From contig NZ_BBWU01000015.1 of NCBI RefSeq assembly GCF_000974765.1, positions 59,530-123,529 on the forward strand: a DNA stretch of 64,000 nucleotides. The letters are read 5' to 3'. The notes under the pieces were generated by a model. The model was given only the letters and a program-made list of their open reading frames with translations, was not told the DNA's origin and made no database searches. A program made the translations under genes and the position numbers. This DNA is from Sphingomonas changbaiensis NBRC 104936 (GTDB lineage Bacteria > Pseudomonadota > Alphaproteobacteria > Sphingomonadales > Sphingomonadaceae). Positions 8,490-15,581 of this stretch are shown piece after piece; within the stretch, counting starts at the first letter, position 1, and each line of letters begins with the position of its first letter.

Positions 8490-10477
8490 ATCCCCTGGCA
8501 CACATTCTGGGCGGGGGTGTCGACAAAGGGCGCGAACGGGCAATTCACGTAGCGCAGCCGCACCTGCCGTCCGTCCGCCAGCGGAACCACGATCCGATCC
8601 GCCCGCATCTCGGGCGCGGCATGGCCGATCGTGCCGACCCGCTTGCCGCCGTTCGCGAGACCCAGGAAACTGATCATGTCGTCCTGGTCGATGCCGTCGC
8701 CGGAAACGCCGATGCCGCCGACCAGCTGCGTGCCGCGATAGATCGGCACCGATCCCGGGAAGATCTGGATGCCGTTCGCCAGCCGATTGTGGTTGGGCGT
8801 GACGTCCGGAAGCTTGGTGCAGCGCTGCGGCGTGTCGACGTTGCTCTGCAGCGTCAGATAGGCGAGGTGTTCCTGGACGTTGGGCAGGATCAGCGAGGAC
8901 TGCAGGCCGGTCGAGAAGGGATTGAACTGCGCGATCGGCCGCGAGAAGGGCCCGTTCGGCCGTCCGACTTCGCCGTCCGGGAAGAACGGCCGTGACAGAT
9001 TGCCGCCGGCGCGATCCGAAAAGGCGAAGGCGCCGGTCAAGGCGGTCGGATCGCCAAGGAAGTCGCGCACCCGCTGCACGAACTGGGGCACTTCGGGCTG
9101 CGTCGCCGCCATCAGCTGCGCGGCCGCGACCGGATTGGAGAAGAAGGCGGCCGTCCGCGCCTTTTGCAGCGACACGTCGGTGCCGAAGATCGGCGCGTCG
9201 GGTCCGCGGACGATGCCCAGGACATTGCCGTAGGTGTCGACCAGCGAAATCGTGACCTGGGCGCGGCTGTCGAGCGGCTGCCGGATCTGGCCGCGCGCGC
9301 GGCTCATGATCTTGAACGCTTCCTCGAGCACCGCGCGAACCTCTGTGGACGTCAGCGGCTGGCCGACCGCGCCGCCGTCGGTGCCGCCGCGGATCGGGTA
9401 GCGATCATTGCCCGATCCGTCGGTCAGGATGAACGCATCGGGATTGTCGAACTCGGCCGGGGTTGCCTTGCGAATCCCGGATGCCTCGGTGCCATAGGCA
9501 GTGCCGGCGACGATCTGCAGCGTCGCATAATCGCGCACCGGCGCCAGCGATCCGGCAATGCCGGCGATCGTCGGATAGCCGGGGGCCGATGCAGGCGTGC
9601 TCAAGAGCCCCGACGGGACCGCGTCGGTGTAGCGCAGAGACGTGCCGTCGACGGTGATGTGGTCGGCGCGGATCGCCTCGGGCGCTTCGAACCCGAACGT
9701 GGCCGCGAGGGCGATATATTCCTCGTCGTTGGTCTCGACATCGGTGATGTCGGGATCGAAGTCATAGACGCCGTCCGCCATCACGCCGACGCCGCCGACC
9801 AGCACGCCATTCTTGTAGAGGGGGAAGCCGCCCGCGTCGGCGGAGAGGCCCAGCGGCGAACGCTTCGGCCCGATCAGCGCGGCTGGCCCTCCCGTCGCGA
9901 TGAAGCGGGTGTTGAGGTCGGAACAGGGAAGCGAGCTGAACTGCACGCCGAACAGCGGGCCGCTTTCGAGTCCCACTGCGTTGGGCGCCGGCGGGAAATG
10001 CTGCTGGACGATCTGGCTCGCCGTCCGTGTCGAAAAAGCGTTGGCGCCGGACGACAGATAGGCTCCGGTGATCGCCTTCGCGATCGCGCCGCCCTCGGCC
10101 GGCACAACCAGGCCCTGCAGATCGACATCCTGGCCATTCGGCGCATCGGCGATCTTGAGGTTCTGCGGCGCGCCGTTCATCCGGAAGATGGCGAGCACAT
10201 TGCCGACCCGGTCGACCACCGAGATCACCGCCGGGCGATTGCGCGCCTTCGCCTCGGCGACGGCCTGGGCGATGATCTGCTGCACATCGGCAATGGACAG
10301 CGACTCCTGCGCCGGCGGCGTATAGACGGAGGTCGGCGTCGGGCTCGGCGGCGGCGTCGCGGCGGGCGAGGGCGAATTGCTCCCGCCTCCGCATGACGCA
10401 AGCAGCAGGGCGACGGCGGCCAGGGCTGCCGTCGATCGATGCGCGGCCAGGCCGCAGCTCAGAACGCTTCTCTGCAT
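8486..10477 (-). CDS. Lipoprotein with two GlcG/HbpS-like (DUF336) domains
   Basis: The 663-residue product starts at the ATG at 10477, in a TGATG overlap with the upstream gene. A lipoprotein signal peptide ends LLLASC (Cys29), followed by a Ser/Pro/Thr-rich linker. Two copies of the GlcG/HbpS heme-binding-like fold follow. The first (about 60-250) contains ISVVDRVGNVLAIFRMNG and LYKNGVLVGGVGVMADGVYD. The second (about 370-640) contains ISLVDTYGNVLGIVRGPD and YRGTQLVGGIGVSGDGIDQDD. In other bacteria this fold binds heme or small ligands outside the membrane; heme binding here is not shown by a CXXCH motif. Its position between two multiheme cytochrome genes suggests a periplasmic or surface accessory or substrate-binding subunit. 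Confidence 0.85.
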   Translation of the reverse strand: MQRSVLSCGLAAHRSTAALAAVALLLASCGGGSNSPSPAATPPPSPTPTSVYTPPAQESLSIADVQQIIAQAVAEAKARNRPAVISVVDRVGNVLAIFRMNGAPQNLKIADAPNGQDVDLQGLVVPAEGGAIAKAITGAYLSSGANAFSTRTASQIVQQHFPPAPNAVGLESGPLFGVQFSSLPCSDLNTRFIATGGPAALIGPKRSPLGLSADAGGFPLYKNGVLVGGVGVMADGVYDFDPDITDVETNDEEYIALAATFGFEAPEAIRADHITVDGTSLRYTDAVPSGLLSTPASAPGYPTIAGIAGSLAPVRDYATLQIVAGTAYGTEASGIRKATPAEFDNPDAFILTDGSGNDRYPIRGGTDGGAVGQPLTSTEVRAVLEEAFKIMSRARGQIRQPLDSRAQVTISLVDTYGNVLGIVRGPDAPIFGTDVSLQKARTAAFFSNPVAAAQLMAATQPEVPQFVQRVRDFLGDPTALTGAFAFSDRAGGNLSRPFFPDGEVGRPNGPFSRPIAQFNPFSTGLQSSLILPNVQEHLAYLTLQSNVDTPQRCTKLPDVTPNHNRLANGIQIFPGSVPIYRGTQLVGGIGVSGDGIDQDDMISFLGLANGGKRVGTIGHAAPEMRADRIVVPLADGRQVRLRYVNCPFAPFVDTPAQNVCQGI

Positions 10478-11877
10478 CAACGCAACGTCCGGATGGTCCG
10501 CGCCGCCCCGCCAAGTGCGCGGCGGAATTCGAGCGGACGGTAATCATTGGGGTCCTTCACCGCGGCGTAGGCGCGATTGATTTCGGCCCGGACCGAGCGC
10601 GCCGCGCCGCCGTCCACCGCGCGGGCGTTGACCAGCGCGTTCAGCAGCGTGTCGACGGCCATCACCGACTGCACGCTGCCTTCATAGTCGGTGAAGCGCG
10701 GGCTGATCGCGTCGCCGGCGATCGAGTCGATGATCGCGAACGTTTCCGCCTTGCCGAACGACTGCCGCGCAAAGGCGTCGGCGAGCGCGCCCGCCGTCTC
10801 GCGCAGCCGGGCCGCCGCGGCAACCGCGCTCGGCCGGTCCTTGGCCAGTGCCGCGTGGAAAGCGCGGGCATCGGCATCGAAGCGGCGGCCGAGTTCGGGC
10901 GCGACCACGCGCGCCGCAGCCGAAAGCATGATCATGTTCTCGTCGTTATAGGCCGGCATTCCGTCCGGGATCGGGCGCCCCGGATTGGCGATGTTGGTCG
11001 GCCGCGCCGAGGGCTCGTCCGAGATGCGGCGATGGCAGGTGTGGCAGTCGAAGAAATAGAATTCGGGGAACACGCCTTCGGTGCCGCGGCCCGGGTTCGA
11101 ATAGAGCGTCAGCGAACGTTCGACCGCCATAGCCTGGCCGGTCGCCCACAGTCGCACGTCGTCGGTCCGGCCCTTGCGGCGGATATAGTCGGCGTCCTCG
11201 TTGTGGTGCTGCTGCAAGGTGGAGAACAGGTCGAGCTCGAACGCGATCCGCGGGTGGCCGGCCGCCATGATCCGGTGATTGACGAACTGTCCCGCGTCCG
11301 CGCTGCCGAAATGGCAGTCGAGGCAGACGCCGGCGCGCACTTTCGGGTTGTCGAGCGGAATCATGCCCTGGGCGAGGTTGCGGGCATGGCTGGCGCCGAC
11401 GGTATAGTGGGTCTGGATCCAATTCTGCGCGCCGCCATGGCAGGCTTCGCAGCCGACGCCGTCGCTTTTCTGGAAGCGCGGCCCGCGGCTGGTCGCCGGG
11501 TCGACATGGCAGCCGAGGCACATCGGTGCGCTGGTTGGGTCGCCGATCCCGAGACGCGCCGCGATCGCCTGTCCGCGCGGGCCGGAGATCAGCCGCAGCG
11601 AGCGCGAGTGCGTGCCGCCCGCGGAAGAATCGTCCTGCCAGAGCTTGATCTCGTCCTGGCGAACGACCTTGCCGTCGCCTTCCTGACGGCCGTGGCAGGT
11701 CGATCCGGCGCAGCTGGCGACGCCGAGATGCATCGCCGAATCCCCGGCAGCAGCCTGTGCAGTGGACGGTGAGGTGCCGAAGGCAATGGCCAGGGCGGCG
11801 AGCGCCAGTCCAAGGCACAGGCAGAATGCCAGACCGGCTGCTGCACGTGTGCGCAGGCTCGCAAATACCCCACTCAT
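10477..11877 (-). CDS. Five-heme cytochrome c-554-like protein
   Basis: The 466-residue protein starts at the ATG at 11877, with a long hydrophobic signal or anchor segment (residues 12-42, ending SPSTAQA). Heme sites are CAGSTCH (56-62, the expanded CX4CH form), CLGCH (120), CEACH (143), CLDCH (185) and CHTCH (278). The stretch NHRIMAAGHPR (200-210) supplies further His residues that could be axial ligands. The pattern fits the cytochrome c-554 family of multiheme proteins. The last 170 residues are alpha-helical and heme-free. This is the first gene of the operon, so the protein may be the periplasmic electron entry or exit point. The upstream region is shared with the divergent gene at 12051. 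An open frame runs on to 12024, but those extra residues do not look like a signal peptide. Confidence 0.87.
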   Translation of the reverse strand: MSGVFASLRTRAAAGLAFCLCLGLALAALAIAFGTSPSTAQAAAGDSAMHLGVASCAGSTCHGRQEGDGKVVRQDEIKLWQDDSSAGGTHSRSLRLISGPRGQAIAARLGIGDPTSAPMCLGCHVDPATSRGPRFQKSDGVGCEACHGGAQNWIQTHYTVGASHARNLAQGMIPLDNPKVRAGVCLDCHFGSADAGQFVNHRIMAAGHPRIAFELDLFSTLQQHHNEDADYIRRKGRTDDVRLWATGQAMAVERSLTLYSNPGRGTEGVFPEFYFFDCHTCHRRISDEPSARPTNIANPGRPIPDGMPAYNDENMIMLSAAARVVAPELGRRFDADARAFHAALAKDRPSAVAAAARLRETAGALADAFARQSFGKAETFAIIDSIAGDAISPRFTDYEGSVQSVMAVDTLLNALVNARAVDGGAARSVRAEINRAYAAVKDPNDYRPLEFRRALGGAARTIRTLR

Positions 11878-12050
11878 GCTTCGCGCTGGCCCCCCATCAA
11901 CCGGTTTATGGCGTCGCGACCCGCCGGTTTTGTTTCGGCCATTTATGCGAGCAAGCTGCGCCGGTGGCAAGCGGGTCCGAAATGGTTTCGGCGCATATTG
12001 CCAGCCGAATCGGCATTGGCGCATAAGGGAACAAAGCGCTGGAGGCAGCT
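11878..12050. promoter_or_regulatory. Divergent control region between the cytochrome operon and the membrane cNMP-domain gene
   Basis: This noncoding stretch must hold the promoters for both directions. It contains a perfect short palindrome GCCGAATCGGC at 12004-12014 and a spaced inverted pair AACCGG/CCGGTT near 11900-11933. A GGAGG ribosome-binding site at 12041-12045 serves the plus-strand gene. No consensus FNR box, sigma-54 element or terminator is visible. Regulator identity is unknown. Confidence 0.4.
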
Positions 12051-12740
12051 ATGCAAGGCGACGCGGGATCGGGTCTGGCCTGGGCGACGGGACACCTTCA
12101 GTATCTGTTGCTTGTGATCGCGATGCTGCCCGCGCGGCTCACGCAGGTGCGGATCGGCGTCGCGGCGGCGGCGGCGATGGGCATCCTTGCCAGCGGCCTC
12201 TTCTCCTTCCAGCCGGCTGCGCTGTTCTGGAACGTCCTGCTTTTGCTGGTGAATGCGGTGCTCTTGCTCCAGTTCGCGCGCAGCAATGCCGCGGTCCGCT
12301 TCAGCGCCGATGAAGAGCCGATGCTCGACGCGTTGCTGAGCGGCCTGCCACGGACCCGGGCGCGCCACTTTCTCGATCAGGGCTTCTGGCTGACCGGTCG
12401 GGCTGGCGAAGCACTGATTCGCCAGGGAGAGCCGGTGACCCATCTTTTCTATCTGGCGAGCGGCGATGCCTGCGTGACGAGCGGCGGCAAGCAGGTCGGG
12501 CGCCTGGGCGTGGGCGACCTGATCGGCGAAGTGACGGTGTTGTCGGGCGACACGGCCAGTGCCACCGTTACCCTCGAGACAGCTGCCCGCATGTGGTGCG
12601 CGCCGGCCCAATCGCTCCGGCTGTACCTCGATGCTCATCACGACGTCCGCCACGCCGTCGAGCTGAGCTTCGCCGCGGCGCTCCGTCACAAGCTCCAGGA
12701 GATGAACCGCGCGGTGGCGCAGGCGGGCGGGCTCGGCTAG
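12051..12740 (+). CDS. Membrane protein with cyclic-nucleotide-binding domain (Popeye-like architecture)
   Basis: The 229-residue product has three closely packed N-terminal membrane helices (about 16-31, 33-52 and 57-74). A cytoplasmic cyclic-nucleotide-binding-type beta-roll follows (about 95-215), with a FYLASGDACVTSGGKQVG strand pair and a phosphate-binding-loop-like VGDLIGEVTVLSG. There is no helix-turn-helix, so it is not a Crp-type transcription factor. Three helices followed by such a domain is the layout of Popeye-domain proteins; the match is architectural, and ligand binding is unproven. It is divergent from the multiheme cytochrome operon and could sense second messenger or membrane state for it. 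Its stop overlaps the convergent methyltransferase gene by four bases. A good ribosome-binding site, GGAGG, lies just upstream. Confidence 0.8.
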   Translation: MQGDAGSGLAWATGHLQYLLLVIAMLPARLTQVRIGVAAAAAMGILASGLFSFQPAALFWNVLLLLVNAVLLLQFARSNAAVRFSADEEPMLDALLSGLPRTRARHFLDQGFWLTGRAGEALIRQGEPVTHLFYLASGDACVTSGGKQVGRLGVGDLIGEVTVLSGDTASATVTLETAARMWCAPAQSLRLYLDAHHDVRHAVELSFAAALRHKLQEMNRAVAQAGGLG

Positions 12741-13495
12741 CGCACCCGCCGCTGGTTCAGCACCTCATAGGCCATCACCGCCGTGGCGACCGCGGCGTTC
12801 AGGCTGTCCGCCTTGCCGAGCATCGGCATCTTCACCAGCAGGTCGCATTCGCCTTCATAGGCCTGCGGCAATCCCTGCGCTTCGTTGCCGACCAGAATGA
12901 AGGTCGGCGCCTCGTAACGCGGCGCCTGGTAATCGGTATCGGTCCTGAGGCTCGTGCCGACCAGCTGGCCCGGCCCTTGCCGCAGCCAGGCGACGAATGT
13001 CTCCCAGCGCGTGGCGGCAATGGCCTGCGTGAAAAGCGCGCCCATGCTCGCCCGCACGGCTTCGACGGAAAAGGGATCGACGCAGTCGTCGACCAGGATC
13101 AGCCCGCCGCCGCCGACGGCATCGCTGGTGCGTAGGATCGTGCCGAGATTGCCCGGATCGCGCAGTGCCTGGGCGACGATCCAGATGCCCGACGCGCTCC
13201 GATTCAGCCGCTCCAGCGGCGTCAGCCGGTCGCGATAGACGCCGACCAGCGTCTGCGGGTTGTCCTTGCCCGATAGCTTGGACAGGATGTCCGGTGTCGT
13301 CTCGATCACGTCGCCGCCGGCATGTTCGGTCGCGGCGATCAGGCCCTGCGCCAGGGGGTGGCCGACGCCATCGTGCGCAAAGAACAGCATCTCCGGCAGT
13401 GCACCCGCCTCGCGCGCCTCGGTCAGGATGCGCAGGCCTTCGGCGAGGAACAGACCTTCGCGCCTGCGATGCTTCTTGTCGCGCAGGCTCCGCAC
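12737..13495 (-). CDS. TrmH/SpoU-family RNA 2'-O-methyltransferase
   Basis: SPOUT-class methyltransferase, 252 residues from the GTG at 13495. The N-terminal substrate-binding part contains KKHRRREGLFLAEGLRIL. The SpoU core has IVAQALRDPGNLGTILRTSD (motif 1), FILVGNEAQGLP (motif 2) and MPMLGKADSLNAAVATAVMAY (motif 3), the loops that form the knotted SAM site. It methylates a ribose in rRNA or tRNA; the exact nucleotide is not readable. The open frame continues upstream of the GTG and encodes ITGFSNETVKRV, which looks like the normal family N-terminus, but it offers only a CTG (13537), preceded by GAGGA, as a start. The true protein may therefore be 266 residues. It follows ptsH by 46 bases on the same strand. 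Confidence 0.88.
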   Translation of the reverse strand: MRSLRDKKHRRREGLFLAEGLRILTEAREAGALPEMLFFAHDGVGHPLAQGLIAATEHAGGDVIETTPDILSKLSGKDNPQTLVGVYRDRLTPLERLNRSASGIWIVAQALRDPGNLGTILRTSDAVGGGGLILVDDCVDPFSVEAVRASMGALFTQAIAATRWETFVAWLRQGPGQLVGTSLRTDTDYQAPRYEAPTFILVGNEAQGLPQAYEGECDLLVKMPMLGKADSLNAAVATAVMAYEVLNQRRVR

Positions 13496-13541
13496 CCGCT
13501 TGACTGTCTCGTTCGAAAATCCCGTGATCTGACGCAGCGGC

Positions 13542-13814
13542 TCAGTCCTCGCCGAATTTGTTCTCGACCAGTCCGGCGAGCTGCGCGACCGCCTCTTCGG
13601 CGCCGTCGCCGCTGGCGCTGATCTCGATCTCGTCGCCCATCGCCGCGCCCAGCATCATCAATCCCATGATCGAAGTGCCGGTGACGCTCGCGCCGTCCTT
13701 GCGCACCTCCACCTTGGCCGGAAGGCCGCTCGCCAGCGTCACGAACTTGGCGCTCGCCCGCGCGTGAAGGCCCCGCTTGTTGGCGATGTAGACGGTCCGG
13801 ACGATCTCGCTCAT
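13542..13814 (-). CDS. ptsH: HPr phosphocarrier protein of the nitrogen-type/incomplete PTS
   Basis: The 90-residue protein has the HPr active site GLHARAS, with phospho-acceptor His17, and the regulatory serine region GTSIMGLMML (Ser48), the residue a HPr kinase would modify. The start overlaps the stop of the upstream EIIA gene (ATGA). With EIIA, HprK and RapZ encoded just upstream, it belongs to the alphaproteobacterial regulatory PTS, which lacks sugar permeases. No enzyme I gene is in the window, so that partner must be elsewhere. The role is signal relay between carbon or nitrogen status and the linked kinase and two-component genes. Confidence 0.95.
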   Translation of the reverse strand: MSEIVRTVYIANKRGLHARASAKFVTLASGLPAKVEVRKDGASVTGTSIMGLMMLGAAMGDEIEISASGDGAEEAVAQLAGLVENKFGED

Positions 13815-14215
13815 GCCGCCTCGCCGAGCACTTCCGATGCGACCGAGATGTATTTGCGGCCGGCCTCGCGTGCGGCGGCGACGGCATCCTTGACGTTCAT
13901 CGACCGTCGCGCGCCTTCGAGGCGGATCAGCATCGGCAGATTGATGCCGGCGATCACTTCGACCTTGCCCGGCTGCATCAGCGAGATGGCGAGGTTGGAA
14001 GGGGTGCCGCCGAACAGGTCCGTCAGCACGATCACGCCGCGGCCGGCATCCACCTTGCGAATGGCCTTGGCGATATCGCCGCGGCGCACTTCCATATCGT
14101 CGTCCGGGCCGATGCAGATCGACTCGACGGCGGTTTGGGGGCCGACGACATGCTCCATCGCAACCACGAATTCTGCGGCGAGCCGTCCGTGGGTCACCAG
14201 CACAAGTCCGATCAT
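13811..14215 (-). CDS. PTS EIIA component, mannose/fructose (Man) family
   Basis: The 134-residue product matches a free-standing EIIA-Man domain: MIGLVLVTHGRLA, with phospho-acceptor His9 at the end of the first strand, and the family segment VIVLTDLFGGTPSNLA (about 60-75). It has no EIIB, EIIC or EIID partner nearby, so it is regulatory rather than part of a transporter. It is translationally coupled to ptsH downstream and lies 17 bases after rapZ. HPr is its expected phosphate donor. Confidence 0.93.
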   Translation of the reverse strand: MIGLVLVTHGRLAAEFVVAMEHVVGPQTAVESICIGPDDDMEVRRGDIAKAIRKVDAGRGVIVLTDLFGGTPSNLAISLMQPGKVEVIAGINLPMLIRLEGARRSMNVKDAVAAAREAGRKYISVASEVLGEAA

Positions 14216-14232
14216 TTCCGTCTCAAAATCCT

Positions 14233-15165
14233 TCAGCGAGCCCCAGTACCTGCCCTAAGCTCTTCAACCGCGTCGCGTGGCGCGGTGGCGAGGTCGCGAT
14301 GTGCGACCGTGGGCGAAAATCCCGCATCGCGCAACCGGCGAGCGACACGCTCGGCCACGTGCACCGACCGGTGTCTCCCTCCGGTACAGCCGAAGGCGAC
14401 CGTGACATAGGCTTTCCCTTCGCTCGCATAGCGGGGGAGGAGCGTCAGCAGCAGGTCTTCGATCTGGACGACCGCCTGCTCATAAACCGGGTCCTCTGCG
14501 ATATAGTCGCCGACCGGAGCATCCAGGCCGGTCATCGGCTTCAGATCGCGGTCCCAATGAGGATTCCGCAAAAACCGCATGTCGAACACCAGGTCGGCAT
14601 TGCGCGGCAGTCCGCGGGCGAAGCCGAACGACGTGATCGTCAACACCGTCTCCGTGCCATGCTCCTCGCCAAAGCGGGCGCGCAGGTCGTGCTGCAGCGC
14701 GGCGCGGCTGAGCTGGGTGGTGTCGACGAGATAATCGGCAGCGTCGCGCAGCGGCCTCAGCAGCTCGCGCTCACGCATGATGCCGTCGCTGGCCGGCCGG
14801 TCGAGGGCGAGGGGGTGAGGACGCCGCGTCTCGTCATAGCGCCGCTCCAGTTCCGCGCCCGCACAATCGAGGAAGAGCATCGCCACATCGTAATGCGCGC
14901 GCTGGCGCAGCTTCGCGACCCGGCGGATCACGCCTTCAGCATCGAACGCGCGCGTGCGGCTGTCGATGCCGATCGCGAGCGGCCGATGGTCGCGCGTGGC
15001 ACCTTCGGCCGGCGGCGTGTCGAGCAGCCGGTCGAGCAGCTTTAGCGGCAGATTGTCGACGACTTCCCAGCCCAGGTCTTCGAGCGTGTTGAGCGCGGTC
15101 GATTTTCCTGCGCCCGACATGCCGGTGACCAGCAGGATGCGTTCGGGATCGAGCCGCTCGTTCAT
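14233..15165 (-). CDS. rapZ: RNase adapter protein RapZ / nucleotide-binding YvcJ family
   Basis: The 310-residue P-loop protein has a Walker A at residues 15-22 (GMSGAGKS) and the ALNTLEDLGWEVVDNLP stretch typical of RapZ. Its C-terminal half contains SFGFARGLPRNADLVFDMRFL and VAFGCTGGRHRSVHVAE, the highly conserved RapZ signatures. In enterobacteria it presents small RNAs to RNase E and binds an amino-sugar precursor; whether that holds in this lineage is unknown. I chose the ATG at 15165 because it overlaps the hprK stop as ATGA; the in-frame upstream extension lies inside hprK. It sits in its usual place between hprK and the EIIA gene. Confidence 0.95.
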   Translation of the reverse strand: MNERLDPERILLVTGMSGAGKSTALNTLEDLGWEVVDNLPLKLLDRLLDTPPAEGATRDHRPLAIGIDSRTRAFDAEGVIRRVAKLRQRAHYDVAMLFLDCAGAELERRYDETRRPHPLALDRPASDGIMRERELLRPLRDAADYLVDTTQLSRAALQHDLRARFGEEHGTETVLTITSFGFARGLPRNADLVFDMRFLRNPHWDRDLKPMTGLDAPVGDYIAEDPVYEQAVVQIEDLLLTLLPRYASEGKAYVTVAFGCTGGRHRSVHVAERVARRLRDAGFSPTVAHRDLATAPRDAVEELRAGTGAR

Positions 15166-15581
15166 TGCCTCAGCCCCAATTCGCGCAACGCCAGCTCGGC
15201 CTTGATCGGGGCGACGGCCTCGAACGGATCGAGCGCAACCGCCGGCACGCCGATTCCGCACAACTCCCTGCTGCGCGGTTCGGGCATGCGCTCGATCGGC
15301 GCGCCGAGTTCGATCAGCAGGGACACGGGCATGGGACTGCGATGGGCCATAGCCATGATTCCCAAGCCGCGCACCTCGATTTGCCCGGCGATCGTATCCG
15401 GTGCGGCCGCGATGAGCTGTCCGTCCACCGCGTTCAGCCTCACCTGGTCGTCGCTGACCAGCGCCGCGCCGCGATCGATCAGGCGCAGCGCCAGGTCGGA
15501 CTTGCCCGCGCCCGATTCGCCGGTGATCAGCACTGCGCGACCGTCAATCGCGACGCAGCTGGCGTGGAGCAGCACGCTCAT
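15162..15581 (-). CDS. hprK: Short HPr kinase/phosphorylase
   Basis: The 139-residue protein keeps only the catalytic C-terminal domain of HPr kinase, as usual in alphaproteobacteria; Gram-positive versions are about 310 residues. The P-loop is GESGAGKSD (21-29) and the HprK signature region RGLGIMAMAH lies near residue 90. It phosphorylates and dephosphorylates the regulatory serine of HPr, encoded three genes downstream. ATGA overlaps couple it to chvG upstream and to rapZ downstream, linking envelope stress signalling with PTS control. Confidence 0.93.
   Translation of the reverse strand: MSVLLHASCVAIDGRAVLITGESGAGKSDLALRLIDRGAALVSDDQVRLNAVDGQLIAAAPDTIAGQIEVRGLGIMAMAHRSPMPVSLLIELGAPIERMPEPRSRELCGIGVPAVALDPFEAVAPIKAELALRELGLRQ

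Noticed and set aside
6540..8552. A 670-codon open frame on the plus strand opposite the beta-barrel gene
   Set aside because: It spans the operon junctions of the minus strand, has no recognisable domain or signal, and mirrors codon bias of the real gene.
12004..12014. FNR or CRP box in the 11878-12050 region
   Set aside because: The palindrome GCCGAATCGGC does not fit TTGAT-N4-ATCAA or the CRP consensus, so it is described only as a dyad.
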